Source: Lacticaseibacillus paracasei subsp. paracasei (GTDB lineage Bacteria > Bacillota > Bacilli > Lactobacillales > Lactobacillaceae). Taken from it: a stretch of DNA of 64,000 nucleotides. The stretch is from positions 2,108,001-2,172,000 of the forward strand of contig NZ_AP012541.1 in NCBI RefSeq assembly GCF_000829035.1, given 5' to 3'. Position 1 is the stretch's first letter. Every line of letters starts with the position of its first letter. A program made the position numbers and the translations under genes. Positions 1 through 8,146 of the stretch are shown here, piece by piece. Below the pieces are notes generated by a model. It was not told the DNA's origin. It did not search any database and saw nothing but the letters and a program-made list of their open reading frames with translations.

Positions 1-488
1 GCCCAAGTAATCAAAATGCCACCAAATGCCGGGCCGGAAATCGACCCGACGGAAACAAACATTGAGATCACCGCTAACGCCTCTGCCCGATTAGCATCAG
101 GAAAGTATTGGCTAACGATGCCCATCGAATTCGCCATGATCATCGCCGACCCAACGGCTTGAATGACGCGACCGGCAAGGATGGTTAGATAAGTCGGCGC
201 GATCCCAGTTAACAATGAACCAACAATGAATACCATTTCGCCGATCAAAAAGACGAGATTTTTTGAGACCAAATCACCGATATGGCCAAACATGACCAGT
301 AAAACAGAGGTCGTAATGAGGCCGATGGACACAATCCAAGTCGCGGCACTGCTGGAAATCATGAGATCCGCCGAAATTTTCGGCATGGCCAAGTTCGTAC
401 TCGACCCAGACAGAGCCGTTAATAACGACATCATCCCCAAAACAATTAAAATTTTAATTCGTTGCGCGCGTGGCATGGTCATCACCAT
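1..488 (-). CDS. MFS multidrug efflux transporter (partial, C-terminal part outside window)
   Basis: Reading the minus strand from an ATG at 488 gives 162 codons with no stop before the window edge. The protein has a short basic N-terminus, a first membrane segment, then ATWIVSIGLITTSVLLVMF followed by GHIGDLVSKN, the loop 2-3 motif of the major facilitator superfamily. A later segment has GRVIQAVGSAM, the motif typical of 14-TM DHA2 (EmrB/QacA) drug:proton antiporters. The start is chosen because GAAAGG lies 5-8 bases upstream; the ATG codons 6 and 12 bases further in are less well placed. A promoter is visible just upstream (507-535). Known for the family: proton-driven export of cationic or lipophilic drugs; the substrate cannot be told from sequence. 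Confidence 0.85.
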   Translation of the reverse strand, partial: MVMTMPRAQRIKILIVLGMMSLLTALSGSSTNLAMPKISADLMISSSAATWIVSIGLITTSVLLVMFGHIGDLVSKNLVFLIGEMVFIVGSLLTGIAPTYLTILAGRVIQAVGSAMIMANSMGIVSQYFPDANRAEALAVISMFVSVGSISGPAFGGILITW

Positions 489-506
489 CACACCCTTTCG
501 GACTGT

Positions 507-535
507 ATTTTAGGCTAATTGGTCAGGAGTCACAA
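507..535 (-). promoter_or_regulatory. Promoter of the MFS transporter
   Basis: On the minus strand TTGTGA (530-535) and TAAAAT (507-512) are separated by 17 bases and lie about 20 bases upstream of the start at 488. Seen in sequence; activity is inferred. Confidence 0.5.
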
Positions 536-680
536 TTATTCTACCTTGGTGTGACGGGGTTTGATTGAAGTGGTTAAGTGACTTGTTACCTGCTGGTGAG
601 GTTGATCGATAATTTTCTCCTAGGATTTATGATTTGTTGGATTCCAACTAATCTGGGAAAAGACATTAGGCTAAAGTTCT

Positions 681-877
681 ATGCCGTGCCAAACTCCGCA
701 ATCTACGGCCAGAAGGGGCTTGCGACGCGGAGCTAGAGCGGAGACGGCGCTTCGAGCCCGCAAAACCCGCGGTCTCGAAGTCGCCTAACAACATCAGCTC
801 CAAAACCCGGTCGCTGTGTTGTTTGCACGGCTGAGCCCCATCTGGCCTACGATTGCTCCGCCTTGGCACTGGTGTCT
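681..877. repeat. Repeat family A, copy A1 (about 195 bp palindromic element)
   Basis: The two ends are imperfect inverted repeats of about 35 bases: both begin GTGCCAA and share GCAATC and GGCCAGA-GGGG when one end is read on the other strand. The middle contains a second inverted repeat (GCTTCGAGCCC against CTCGAAGTCGCC). Related copies lie at 2881, 16409, 34122, 39215 and 63401. No transposase is encoded. The rest of the 489-1078 gap holds only the MFS promoter and the left end of the IS30 copy. Confidence 0.85.
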
Positions 878-972
878 CTAAATGCCAACGGGTTATCTAT
901 GACAAACTGTGAATGATGTCCCAACCTGCATGTTACGTAATGATGCGGCAAAAAGACACGTTTTTGGATGAC

Positions 973-2072
973 GGATTTACAATTCAAGTGCAACAAATTA
1001 GTCAAATAGAAAAGACTCATAGCCTGAGTCCTTGTAAAATGGAATCACCACAAGACCAACTACAAGGAGAACTCGACTATGAGTCCGTACACCCATCTTA
1101 CCTTAAAAGACCGTGAATCGATACTGCTTGGTATCTCTACAGGCAAAACTCTTGATACCATCGCCAAAGAGATAGGTCGTTCCAAGAGTACAGTCAGCCG
1201 TGAAATTGCACGTAACGGCGGCTGGCGGAACTATTCGGCAGCCACCGCTCAGGACCGCTACCGGCGGGTTCGCTTGGCTAGCAGGCGTCCTCGGATCCTC
1301 GATCGACCGGGGACTCGTGACGCTGTCATTCGATATATCACGGTGCTACATTGGTCGCCTGAGCAGATTGCCGGTCGCTTGTCACTAGAAGGCAGTCCTA
1401 TTCGCATCAGCTATTCGACTATCTACAGAGGTATCTACCTAGATAATCTCGGTGTTCCATTGAAGAGCCATGGTGCTCGCGGGCTACCAAGGCTGCTTCG
1501 ACACCGAGGCAAGACGCGCAAAATCAAAGGCACCATAAATGAACGCCGGGGGCGCTTCAATGACGTGCCATCAATTCACGACCGACCCCGGTCGGCAGAA
1601 AATCGCAGCTGGTTTGGTCACTAGGAAGGCGATACAGTACGCGGTAAAACAGGACACTCTGCATTAGTAACATTAGTTGACCGTAAATCACGCTATCTGC
1701 TTTCGAAGCGAACGGCCAACGCAAAAGCTGACACTGTTAGAGACGTCATGATTGAGCTGCTTGGTGCCTTACCAGCTAACCGAGTAAGAACACCGTGGAA
1801 GGGAGTTTGCCCGGTACAGGGAGCTGGCAGAACGTCTGAATACAAAGGTCTTCTTTCCTGACCCACACGCGCCTCAACAACGAGGAACTAACGAAAACAC
1901 CAACGGACTGATTAGAGAATACTTTCCCAAGAACACAGACCTAGACCTTCAGAGCGACCAGGAAATTGAGACTTACATTGAACAACTGAATAATCGACCA
2001 CGCAAGGTCTTAGGCTGGAAGACGCCATCAGAAGTCTTCATGGGTAAAAAGTTGCACTTGAGTTGACAATTC
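973..2072 (+). mobile_element. IS30-family insertion sequence (degenerate)
   Basis: A transposase reading frame of IS30 type is bounded by imperfect inverted repeats. The left end carries TCAAGTGCAAC (984-994) and the right end GTTGCACTTGAGT (2051-2063), with weaker similarity further out (TTACAAT against ATTGTCA). The exact outer ends are estimates to within a few bases. The element lies just beyond the terminator of efp. Confidence 0.8.
1079..2066 (+). pseudogene. IS30-family transposase, disrupted
   Basis: Starts at an ATG with AAGGAG upstream. The N-terminus YTHLTLKDRESI and the HTH segment TIAKEIGRSKSTVSREI are typical of IS30 transposases, as are HWSPEQIAGRL and STIYRGIY. Two lesions are seen. 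TAG at 1622-1624 stands where the family has Trp before the first catalytic Asp (EGDTV). Near 1790-1800 a small deletion shifts the frame and removes the segment around the second catalytic Asp (TPDRG in the family). The last part, with NENTNGLIREYFPK and the catalytic Glu, resumes in another frame and ends at 2066. The product cannot be a working DDE transposase. A functional copy elsewhere could still move the element in trans. Confidence 0.9.
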
Positions 2073-2080
2073 GTCATAAC

Positions 2081-2111
2081 AAAAAAACCACACAGATTAT
2101 TCACTGTGTGG
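2081..2111 (-). terminator. Terminator after efp
   Basis: On the minus strand CCACACAG, an 8-base loop, CTGTGTGG and then seven T residues. It lies 18 bases after the efp stop. Confidence 0.9.
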
Positions 2112-2128
2112 TCAGCTTGCTTTCGAAA

Positions 2129-2692
2129 TTATTTTTGAGCACGGCCTTTGTAAGTTCCTGTGTCGGTCGTGACGATAATAGTTTCGCCATCTTTGACGAA
2201 ATCAGGCACGGTAACAACTAAGCCAGTTTCCAATGTTGCTGGCTTGCCGCCGCCCGCCACAGTGCCGCCTTTGACAGCCGGCTGGGTTTCGGTGACTTTA
2301 AGTTCAACGCTACCTGGCAGTTCCAAGCCGATGACTTCATCGCCGTAGAATTCAATTTCAACCGGAACGTTGGGCAGCATGAACTTCAATTCATGCTCAA
2401 TGCTTGAAGTTGGCAATTCATATTGCTCGTAGCTGTCGCTGTCCATGAAGTAGGCAGTGTCATCTTGCGTGTAGAGATAAGTCGCCTTTTTACGATCCAT
2501 AATCGCAATTTCGACTTTTTCGCTTGGCCGCATGGTGGTGGTAACGTTAGCGCCGGAACGAATGTCGTAGAGCTTCATTTGCATGACGGTGTTGCCCTTG
2601 CCAGGCTTGTGGTGGTTGGACTCCAGTACCTTGATAAGCTTGCCATCCTTAACAAAGACCATCCCAGATTTCAAATCAATTGCTTCAGTCAT
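2129..2692 (-). CDS. efp: Elongation factor P
   Basis: 187 residues, the normal length for EF-P. EF-P binds between the P and E sites of the ribosome and relieves stalling at polyproline stretches. The N-terminal KOW-like domain carries the loop HHKPGKGN whose lysine is the position modified in other bacteria. The middle OB domain follows, and the C-terminal OB domain has the signature KPATLETGLVVTVPDFV and ends TGTYKGRAQK. The ATG has AAGGAG upstream. Lactobacilli often carry two efp paralogues, and the rather divergent first 60 residues would fit either. Monocistronic, with its own terminator and an extended -10 promoter. Confidence 0.95.
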   Translation of the reverse strand: MTEAIDLKSGMVFVKDGKLIKVLESNHHKPGKGNTVMQMKLYDIRSGANVTTTMRPSEKVEIAIMDRKKATYLYTQDDTAYFMDSDSYEQYELPTSSIEHELKFMLPNVPVEIEFYGDEVIGLELPGSVELKVTETQPAVKGGTVAGGGKPATLETGLVVTVPDFVKDGETIIVTTDTGTYKGRAQK

Positions 2693-2744
2693 ATTTTGTG
2701 TTCTCCTTCATTCGCATTACGCCGCAACGGCGCGTTTCGTGTTT

Positions 2745-2755
2745 AGTATACCATA
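2745..2755 (-). promoter_or_regulatory. Probable efp promoter (extended -10)
   Basis: TATGGTATACT on the minus strand gives an extended -10 (TGG plus TATACT) about 55 bases upstream of the efp start. No good -35 is present at the right distance. Confidence 0.4.
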
Positions 2756-2880
2756 GTGAACGATAGCGCTATCTTTTTAATCAAAGACAAAAGCACAAGC
2801 CGAGCCATAATTTCATCTAGACCTTGTGATCTGTCAGATATCGAATAAATTGGAAAAACAATCTGGACTAAAAAAGGGCT

Positions 2881-2983
2881 TGCCGTGCCAAACTCCGCAA
2901 TCTCCGGCCAGCTGGAGCTGATGTTGTTTGCACGGCTGAGCCCCATCTGGCCTACGATTGCTCCGCCTTAGCAATAGGGTCTT
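2881..2983. repeat. Repeat family A, copy A2 (internally deleted)
   Basis: Both ends of family A are present (GTGCCAAACTCCGCAATCTC and GCCTACGATTGCTCCGCCTT) but about 95 bases of the middle are missing, so the copy is almost only its inverted ends. Confidence 0.8.
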
Positions 2984-3112
2984 CAAATATCAGAAGGGGG
3001 TGTATCACAAAACGCTTGTTTGGTAGACATAGTGCCAAATTAAAAAGCCCGTTTCTTCTCCATCGAGTCACCACAACAGAATAGAGAAAAACGGACTTCC
3101 GAAACACTTGAC

Positions 3113-3235
3113 ATGATATTGACAACTCACCAAGAACAACTGCTCACTAATAAGCTAGACCTGAGAAACTTCGGCAATCACTTGTCAAAGTCAGATCACA
3201 GATTTCTGAAACATCTCATTTTGTCATCACATTGA
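3113..3235 (+). pseudogene. Possible N-terminal fragment of a transposase
   Basis: An ATG opens 40 codons beginning MILTTHQEQLLTNKL and containing HLSKSDHRFLKHLI. This resembles the start of IS4-type transposases, but the frame stops at 3233 and nothing recognisable follows. Upstream, 3043-3104 carries an inverted repeat (AAGCCCGTTTCTTCTC against GAGAAAAACGGACTT) that could be an element end. No strong ribosome site. The assignment is weak. The whole gap 2693-3503 holds only this, copies A2 and B1, and the efp promoter. Confidence 0.25.
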
Positions 3236-3270
3236 CAGAAGATGTGCCTATCTTGGCTCCAATCCTACGA

Positions 3271-3450
3271 CAGAATGCAGAGAGCTGGCGGAGCGGGGAT
3301 GGGGCTCAGCCGTGAAATTGGTCTTGGTGCGTGGTTTTCTCCGCCTAGACCAAGGCCGATCTTCAAGACCGCGGTTTTGGCGGGCTTGAAGTCGTGCCCA
3401 CAGCTCTAGCTTCGCGGTCGCCATCCCCCATCCCCGAGTAGCCAGCTCAG
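3271..3450 (-). repeat. Repeat family B, copy B1
   Basis: About 180 bases that begin CAGAATGCAGAGAGCTGGCG. They contain the paired arms TTGGTCTTGG/CTAGACCAAGG and CTTCAAGACCGC/GGCGGGCTTGAAG and end near AGCCAGCTC. It is nearly the same as copy B3 (11841-12023). Read on the opposite strand it matches B2 and B4. It lies directly after lutC, where it may serve as transcript end. Confidence 0.8.
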
Positions 3451-3503
3451 ATCATCAATTAAAACTTAGCCCAGAATAGAACTAAACAACTAAAGATATC
3501 AAA

Positions 3504-4211
3504 CTACATATCCTCTACAACCAAGTAAGTCATGTCCAACGGGCCGTGGACGCCGACAACGAGGGTCATTTCGATGTCGCCAGAGTTGGATGGACCGGTG
3601 ATGAAGTTGATGTTGCTGGTTTGGAGCTTACCGGCTTTAATGTCAGCATCGTAATGATCCATGGCTTGGCGAGAACGTGGCAGGGTGTTGCTCTTTTTGA
3701 TAATAGCCAAGTAATGGGTTGGCAGGAAGTGGAAGCCACGGCCTTGGCCAGGGGTGGTGGCAACGGTAATCGTGCCTGATTCAGCCAGCAAATAATCCGC
3801 AAAGCCGATGGCGACGTCCGCAGCCGCCGCTTGCTTCAAATTGAAGTCGCGGCCTTTGCCTGGCGTCCAGTACATCGGCTTAGGACTGACGGTGTTGGTC
3901 CATTCGGTCAAGCCAAAATCTGCGTACTTGTCAGTGGTTGGCAAAATCATTGTTTTAGGCGCATCTTGCTCAATGTAAGCATTCAAGGCAGCCGCCAAAT
4001 CAGCTTTGGTGGTGGTTTTAAACGTGACATGCACCCCTTCGCTATTTTTCTTAGCGATGGTTTCTAGCTCATCTTGAGAGTGGCCAGACAAGGTTGTTTC
4101 TGGCAGATCATTGAGCGGCTCAAATGGATGATCTTTGAGCTGGTGCCGCGGTCGGCCGGCTTTTTCAGCGATGGCGTTCAAAAAATCTTCCCGATTCGTG
4201 TGATCACTCAT
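3504..4211 (-). CDS. lutC: Lactate utilisation protein LutC (LUD domain)
   Basis: 235 residues of the LUD family, third gene of the lutABC operon for oxidation of L-lactate to pyruvate. The C-terminal signature GPSNSGDIE and the segment ADYLLAESGTI match LutC/YkgG proteins. The start is the ATG at 4211 with GGAGG 9-14 bases upstream. A longer frame reading back to 4367 lies inside lutB and has no ribosome site. The start overlaps the lutB stop by 8 bases, so the two are translationally coupled. LutC probably supports assembly or activity of the LutA/LutB iron-sulfur complex; its own chemistry is not established. Confidence 0.93.
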   Translation of the reverse strand: MSDHTNREDFLNAIAEKAGRPRHQLKDHPFEPLNDLPETTLSGHSQDELETIAKKNSEGVHVTFKTTTKADLAAALNAYIEQDAPKTMILPTTDKYADFGLTEWTNTVSPKPMYWTPGKGRDFNLKQAAAADVAIGFADYLLAESGTITVATTPGQGRGFHFLPTHYLAIIKKSNTLPRSRQAMDHYDADIKAGKLQTSNINFITGPSNSGDIEMTLVVGVHGPLDMTYLVVEDM

Positions 4212-5688
4212 GTTTTTGCGCCTCCAATGCTGCCTTGTGCTCCTTGAACCAGTGACGGAAGTTCTCGTTCTTCTTCGGTGGCCGTGGCAGGTCACGCACA
4301 TCGGTCCAGCCGCGTGCGAGTTTCGGCAACATCTTAGTTTGTTTGATGCGACCACTATTGTACTCATTTTCCACGCTGCCTTGATCCTTCGTAGCCAAAA
4401 CGCCCATCATGGCATGATCCATATCAAGCGCCATGTTGAATAAAACCGGAGCGCTGGTGCCAACGCCAACCATTTTCATGATCTTGTCGTTGAAGCTGTG
4501 ATCCATCTTGAGCTTATCCATCATGACTTCACGATGCTTGATCAACAATTCGTGAAGCGGAATGCGAACGGGACAGGTTTCGGTACATGCAGCGCAGAGA
4601 CTTGAAGCAAATGGCAAATCGCCGAACTTTTCATAACCGTCTAAAACTGGTGAAAGCACCGCGCCGATTGGTCCTGGGTAGATTGAGCCGTAGCCATGAC
4701 CACCGATATGTCGATAAACTGGGCAGACATTGAGACATGCGCCACAGCGAATGCATTGCAAGACTGGCTCGAATGGCGTGCCAAGGGCGTTACTGCGGCC
4801 ATTATCGACAATGACCACATGAAAATCTTCTGGTCCGTCTGCTTCGCCGTCAACTTGCTTGCCAGAGAAAGAACAATAGCTGGTCAGTTTCTGTCCCACA
4901 GCTGACCGAGACAACATGTTATCCAGTGTTTCTGCTTCCTTCAAACTTGGGACAATCCGTTCCATCCCCATCACGACCACCTGTGTCTTAGGAATCGCCA
5001 TGGTCAGATCGGCATTGCCTTCATTGGTGACCAAATTGATCAATCCAGAGTCGGCAATCGCAAAATTGCACCCCGTAATACCGAAATCAGCTTGTAAGAA
5101 ATAGCGCCGCAAGTATTCACGCGCGAATCTGGCTAAATGTTCTGGATCGTTGTCACCTTTGTAACCCAGTTTATCGAAAATGGTTTTGACCTGATCGCGG
5201 TTTTTCGCCAATGCCGGGAAAACGATGTGGGTTGGTTCTGCCCAATCGTCTTCTTGCAAAATAAACTCAGCCAAATCAGTTTCCATCAGCTGGGTGCCAG
5301 GAATCTTCAACAAATCTTTGTCCAAATTGATTTCGGTGGTGACCATCGACTTGGACTTCACAATCTTCTTGGCCTGCTTCTTCTTGGCAAGGTTCGTGAT
5401 GTAAGCCGCGGCTTCTTTGTCCGTTTTGGCAAAGTAAACGTGCCCGCCGCGTTTTTCAACGTTATCGCTAAATTCTTCTAAATAATCCGGTAAGTATTTG
5501 ATCACATGCTGGCGGATCTGTTCGCCAAGATCGCGCCATTGCGGCCAGTTGCCAAGTTCGTGACGTGACGCCTCGCGTTTATCCCACTGGGCGTCTTGTG
5601 CTTTGGCAACACTTGCCTGCATGAACTTGTCCTGTTCGGATTCTTTCACCCGCTCCAAGAATGGTTTATCACTGGTGACGATACTCAT
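4204..5688 (-). CDS. lutB: Lactate utilisation iron-sulfur protein LutB
   Basis: 494 residues. The N-terminal two thirds are a LUD domain (about residues 60-290). It is followed by a ferredoxin-like segment with CIRCGACLNVCP and, about 45 residues later, CAACTETCP. Together these give the cysteine sets for two iron-sulfur clusters, as in B. subtilis LutB. It acts with LutA and LutC as an NAD-independent L-lactate oxidising complex in the cytosol. The ATG has AGGAGGT upstream and overlaps the lutA stop as ATGA, so the three genes are coupled. Confidence 0.95.
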   Translation of the reverse strand: MSIVTSDKPFLERVKESEQDKFMQASVAKAQDAQWDKREASRHELGNWPQWRDLGEQIRQHVIKYLPDYLEEFSDNVEKRGGHVYFAKTDKEAAAYITNLAKKKQAKKIVKSKSMVTTEINLDKDLLKIPGTQLMETDLAEFILQEDDWAEPTHIVFPALAKNRDQVKTIFDKLGYKGDNDPEHLARFAREYLRRYFLQADFGITGCNFAIADSGLINLVTNEGNADLTMAIPKTQVVVMGMERIVPSLKEAETLDNMLSRSAVGQKLTSYCSFSGKQVDGEADGPEDFHVVIVDNGRSNALGTPFEPVLQCIRCGACLNVCPVYRHIGGHGYGSIYPGPIGAVLSPVLDGYEKFGDLPFASSLCAACTETCPVRIPLHELLIKHREVMMDKLKMDHSFNDKIMKMVGVGTSAPVLFNMALDMDHAMMGVLATKDQGSVENEYNSGRIKQTKMLPKLARGWTDVRDLPRPPKKNENFRHWFKEHKAALEAQKHE

Positions 5689-6467
5689 AGGCGCACCTCC
5701 TGTTCTACCGGCAGTGGATCATGGAATTTGATCCGTTTCGGGTCAACATTGTGGTTGAGCACTTCAGCAATGTGCATGATCTTAATTTTTTCCTGACGGC
5801 GAGAGAAGCGACCGGAAATATTCATCAAGCAGGCTGGATCAGCCGAAATCAGGACTTTGGCCCCAGTACTCAGCACATCGTCGACTTTTTCATCCACCAT
5901 CTGCTTGGAAATCTCCGGCTCTTTAGCGGAAAACATGCCGCCGAAGCCGCAGCAGTTTTCGATATGTGGGAGTGGTTCCATTTGCAGATCCTTCACATGA
6001 TCAAGCAAAGCGAATGGTGCTGTCCGCTCACCCAACAACCGGGTCATGTGGCAAGAGCGATGATAGGTAGCTTTGGCATCGAGTTCAGCGCCTGCATCAA
6101 TCACATTCAAAACCCGATACAGAAACTGGGAGAATTCAAATGTTTTGTCGGCGACTTCCTTCGCCTTTTCAGCATATTCCGGATCATCTTTAAGTAAAAC
6201 GCGGTATTCGCGCAGCATATTTACGCAAGAACCAGCTGGCCCGACGATGTAATCGGCGTCAACTGACAGCAACGCATCGATCTCATTACGAAAGACCTTC
6301 TGCGTAGCTTTCACGTAACCTGAATTATATGTCGGTTGGCCGCAACAAATCTGCTTAACCGGCATGAAGGTTTCACAGCCAAAGCGTTCCAATACTTCGA
6401 CCATTGCTGCCCCAACGTTCGGGAAGAAAAGATCTACGATACAGGTGGAGAAAATGACAACTTTCAT
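5685..6467 (-). CDS. lutA: Lactate utilisation protein LutA (CCG-domain)
   Basis: 260 residues with two cysteine-rich CCG domains: CCGQPTYNSGY near residue 41 and ENCCGFGGMFS near residue 183. This is the pattern of LutA/YkgE and of heterodisulfide reductase-like subunits that bind iron-sulfur clusters. First gene of lutABC. ATG with AGGAGGTGCGCC upstream. A cre-like site lies 65-80 bases upstream, which suggests repression by CcpA when glucose is present. No LutR regulator or lactate permease gene is adjacent. Confidence 0.94.
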   Translation of the reverse strand: MKVVIFSTCIVDLFFPNVGAAMVEVLERFGCETFMPVKQICCGQPTYNSGYVKATQKVFRNEIDALLSVDADYIVGPAGSCVNMLREYRVLLKDDPEYAEKAKEVADKTFEFSQFLYRVLNVIDAGAELDAKATYHRSCHMTRLLGERTAPFALLDHVKDLQMEPLPHIENCCGFGGMFSAKEPEISKQMVDEKVDDVLSTGAKVLISADPACLMNISGRFSRRQEKIKIMHIAEVLNHNVDPKRIKFHDPLPVEQEVRL

Positions 6468-6531
6468 GGCGCACCTCCTATATTAAAACGATTCCAATTT
6501 AAATATACACCTCCAAACATGATTACGGTAC

Positions 6532-6546
6532 TGAAAGCGTTTATAA
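6532..6546. promoter_or_regulatory. cre-like site upstream of lutABC
   Basis: TGAAAGCGTTTATAA. On the minus strand it fits the catabolite-responsive consensus WTGNAANCGNWNNCW with one mismatch. It lies 65-80 bases upstream of the lutA start. CcpA control of lut genes in other Firmicutes makes the role plausible. The rest of 6468-6860 shows no gene. Confidence 0.55.
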
Positions 6547-6865
6547 AAAAATAATTTACTTCTTTTTGAAATCGTTATACTAACCAGCAGCGACCAGCCA
6601 ATGAGTTCACTTTGAAAAAGCACTGTTTATGCTAGCTTTTGATACTAGTGTTAAGCATATTGTTTCGTAAGCGCGATGCTGCCCGCCTGAATCACGCTGA
6701 CAACTTGGCATAACTGCCACTAGCATCCACAATTAGGCTGTCACCAAAACCAACGACATCTTGTGGCTCTTTTGCTGCTTTATTAACTAAAAAAATCAAC
6801 TTTTCAAAGCGGTCTATACCCCCTCTCTCCCTTGACTTAACGCTGTTTCGCGCGGTTTCACAGCC

Positions 6866-6893
6866 TTGATTTTTAGGCTAAAAAGACTATGGT
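6866..6893 (+). promoter_or_regulatory. Promoter of the EF-hand protein gene
   Basis: TTGATT (6866-6871) and TATGGT (6888-6893) with a 16-base spacer, 44 bases before the start at 6938. Confidence 0.4.
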
Positions 6894-6937
6894 AAAGGTG
6901 GAGTTAGGAAACCCTAAATAATAATGGAGGCGTGTTT

Positions 6938-7504
6938 ATGCGTAAGCGATATAGGGCAACGTTACAGGCGCTTAATGATGATTGTATCGGTCGGAAAGCA
7001 CACGGGTTTGCGAATCTTGAAGTCACGGATGATGATGCCCTGCAAATTCGCATTGAGATGTTTAATACGCCAGCAGATATGACGCATATGGCCGTTTTGG
7101 AAGGTTCCGTTACGAAAGCGCCAGTCGCGGTTGCGACAGCCGCGCAAGACGTGAACCATGATGGTGTCGTTGACGAGGAAGAAGCAGAGAAGGTTTCCGG
7201 TAAAGTGTTTGTGCCACTCGATAATGCTCCTGAAAAGCTGAATCTCATCGGTGGTAAATATCCAGAAGCCGACGACAATGGCTTTTACATTTACCAGCAG
7301 CGAGTTGTCATGTCAGACTTGCGGGAACAGTTGCTCAAACGTTACGGCACGGATGTCTTCAATCTTGATAATGCGGTCATGTATGTTGACGGCGTCCAAA
7401 GCGATGTCCTGTTGCCGAAAACAGTGATGAGCGATTTGGACAAAGAGAAACCTTATCTCACCTTGCCGATTGCCGTTGGTAAGTTGCGTAAGGTGATGGG
7501 TTGA
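6938..7504 (+). CDS. Hypothetical protein with an EF-hand-like loop
   Basis: 188 residues, no known domain recognised over the whole length. The start is the ATG at 6938 because GGAGG (6926-6930) sits 7 bases before it; a GTG two codons earlier is too close to it. Residues 71-82 read DVNHDGVVDEEE. That places Asp, Asn, Asp, Gly, Asp and Glu at loop positions 1, 3, 5, 6, 9 and 12 of an EF-hand or dockerin-type calcium loop. No signal peptide and no membrane segment, so cytosolic. Acidic overall. Stands alone between the lut operon and a convergent PTS operon. No function is proposed. Confidence 0.8.
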   Translation: MRKRYRATLQALNDDCIGRKAHGFANLEVTDDDALQIRIEMFNTPADMTHMAVLEGSVTKAPVAVATAAQDVNHDGVVDEEEAEKVSGKVFVPLDNAPEKLNLIGGKYPEADDNGFYIYQQRVVMSDLREQLLKRYGTDVFNLDNAVMYVDGVQSDVLLPKTVMSDLDKEKPYLTLPIAVGKLRKVMG

Positions 7505-7694
7505 TCATTGTTCCCCAATATGGATTCGTGAAAAGATTGGGCTAAACAATTCTCTGTCGTGCCAAGCTCTGTAGTCGTAGACTTTGATCTTTCAAGTCTA
7601 AAAGGCACTGTGACGTGGGCAAAAATTCTTTGTTTCGGTAATTGCAAATTTTGTCCTGACCTGTTCACTGTTTCTTGTTAGCGTTACACCATTC

Positions 7695-7727
7695 AAAAAA
7701 GCCGATCATCATCTGACCGGCTTTTCG
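7695..7727. terminator. Bidirectional terminator between the EF-hand gene and the PTS operon
   Basis: AAAAAGCCGATCA, short loop, TGACCGGCTTTT. Read on the minus strand it is followed by TTTTTT, so it mainly ends the IIA operon. The stretch 7555-7600 before it has a faint trace of a family A repeat end (CTGTCGTGCCAAGCTCTG). Confidence 0.8.
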
Positions 7728-7754
7728 TTTGTCATTTTTGTGTTGCGCCCATGA

Positions 7755-8090
7755 TTAAACAGTTGGCGCGGTTGTCATTTCTGCCATCCGCTGATAAACA
7801 GCGACAACCTCACCGGCCAAATCGCGGAAAGTGATGGCATTCATGAGATGATCCTGCGCGTGGACCATCAGCAGTGACACCTCGGCGTGATTGCCACTGG
7901 CTTCGGCGGTCAGCAGCTCTGTTTGCGCATTATGCGCTGACACTAATGCATCATCAGCTTCTTTTAATTGCACAGTTGCTTCAGGAAAGTCACCGGCTTT
8001 GGCAGCTTGAATCGCGGTGAAGGCCGCACTCTTGGCATTGCCGCCTGCTATAATCAAGCCCATGATCGTTTGTTCATTCACTTGCGTCAT
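7755..8090 (-). CDS. PTS lactose/cellobiose-family IIA component
   Basis: 111 residues, typical of the trimeric all-helical IIA of the Lac family. It accepts phosphate from HPr on a histidine and passes it to IIB. The active-site region LLMVHAQDHLMNAI is present, with the first His as the likely phosphorylated residue. Last gene of a minus-strand operon whose IIC is at 9942-11366. No IIB gene lies in the operon, so IIA must work with an IIB encoded elsewhere. ATG with AAGGAG upstream. Confidence 0.92.
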   Translation of the reverse strand: MTQVNEQTIMGLIIAGGNAKSAAFTAIQAAKAGDFPEATVQLKEADDALVSAHNAQTELLTAEASGNHAEVSLLMVHAQDHLMNAITFRDLAGEVVAVYQRMAEMTTAPTV

Positions 8091-8146
8091 CGCGTTTTCT
8101 CCTTTGTCATGATCAGTTTCTGTTAACTCATCGGCGGTTTGTGGCT

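Noticed and set aside
666..869. A 67-codon frame and its relatives at 16409-16849, 34088-34303 and 39205-39441
   Set aside because: All fall inside family A repeats, in both orientations, without ribosome sites. Their similar proteins reflect the repeat DNA, not a gene family.
973..2072. IS30 copy as an active element
   Set aside because: The internal TAG and the lost segment around the second catalytic Asp exclude a working transposase from this copy.
4204..4367. Longer N-terminus for lutC
   Set aside because: The extra 52 codons lie inside lutB in another frame, and the ATG at 4211 has a good ribosome site.
5721..6197. 158-codon plus-strand frame over lutA
   Set aside because: Antisense to a well-supported gene with its own ribosome site; the protein has no family character.
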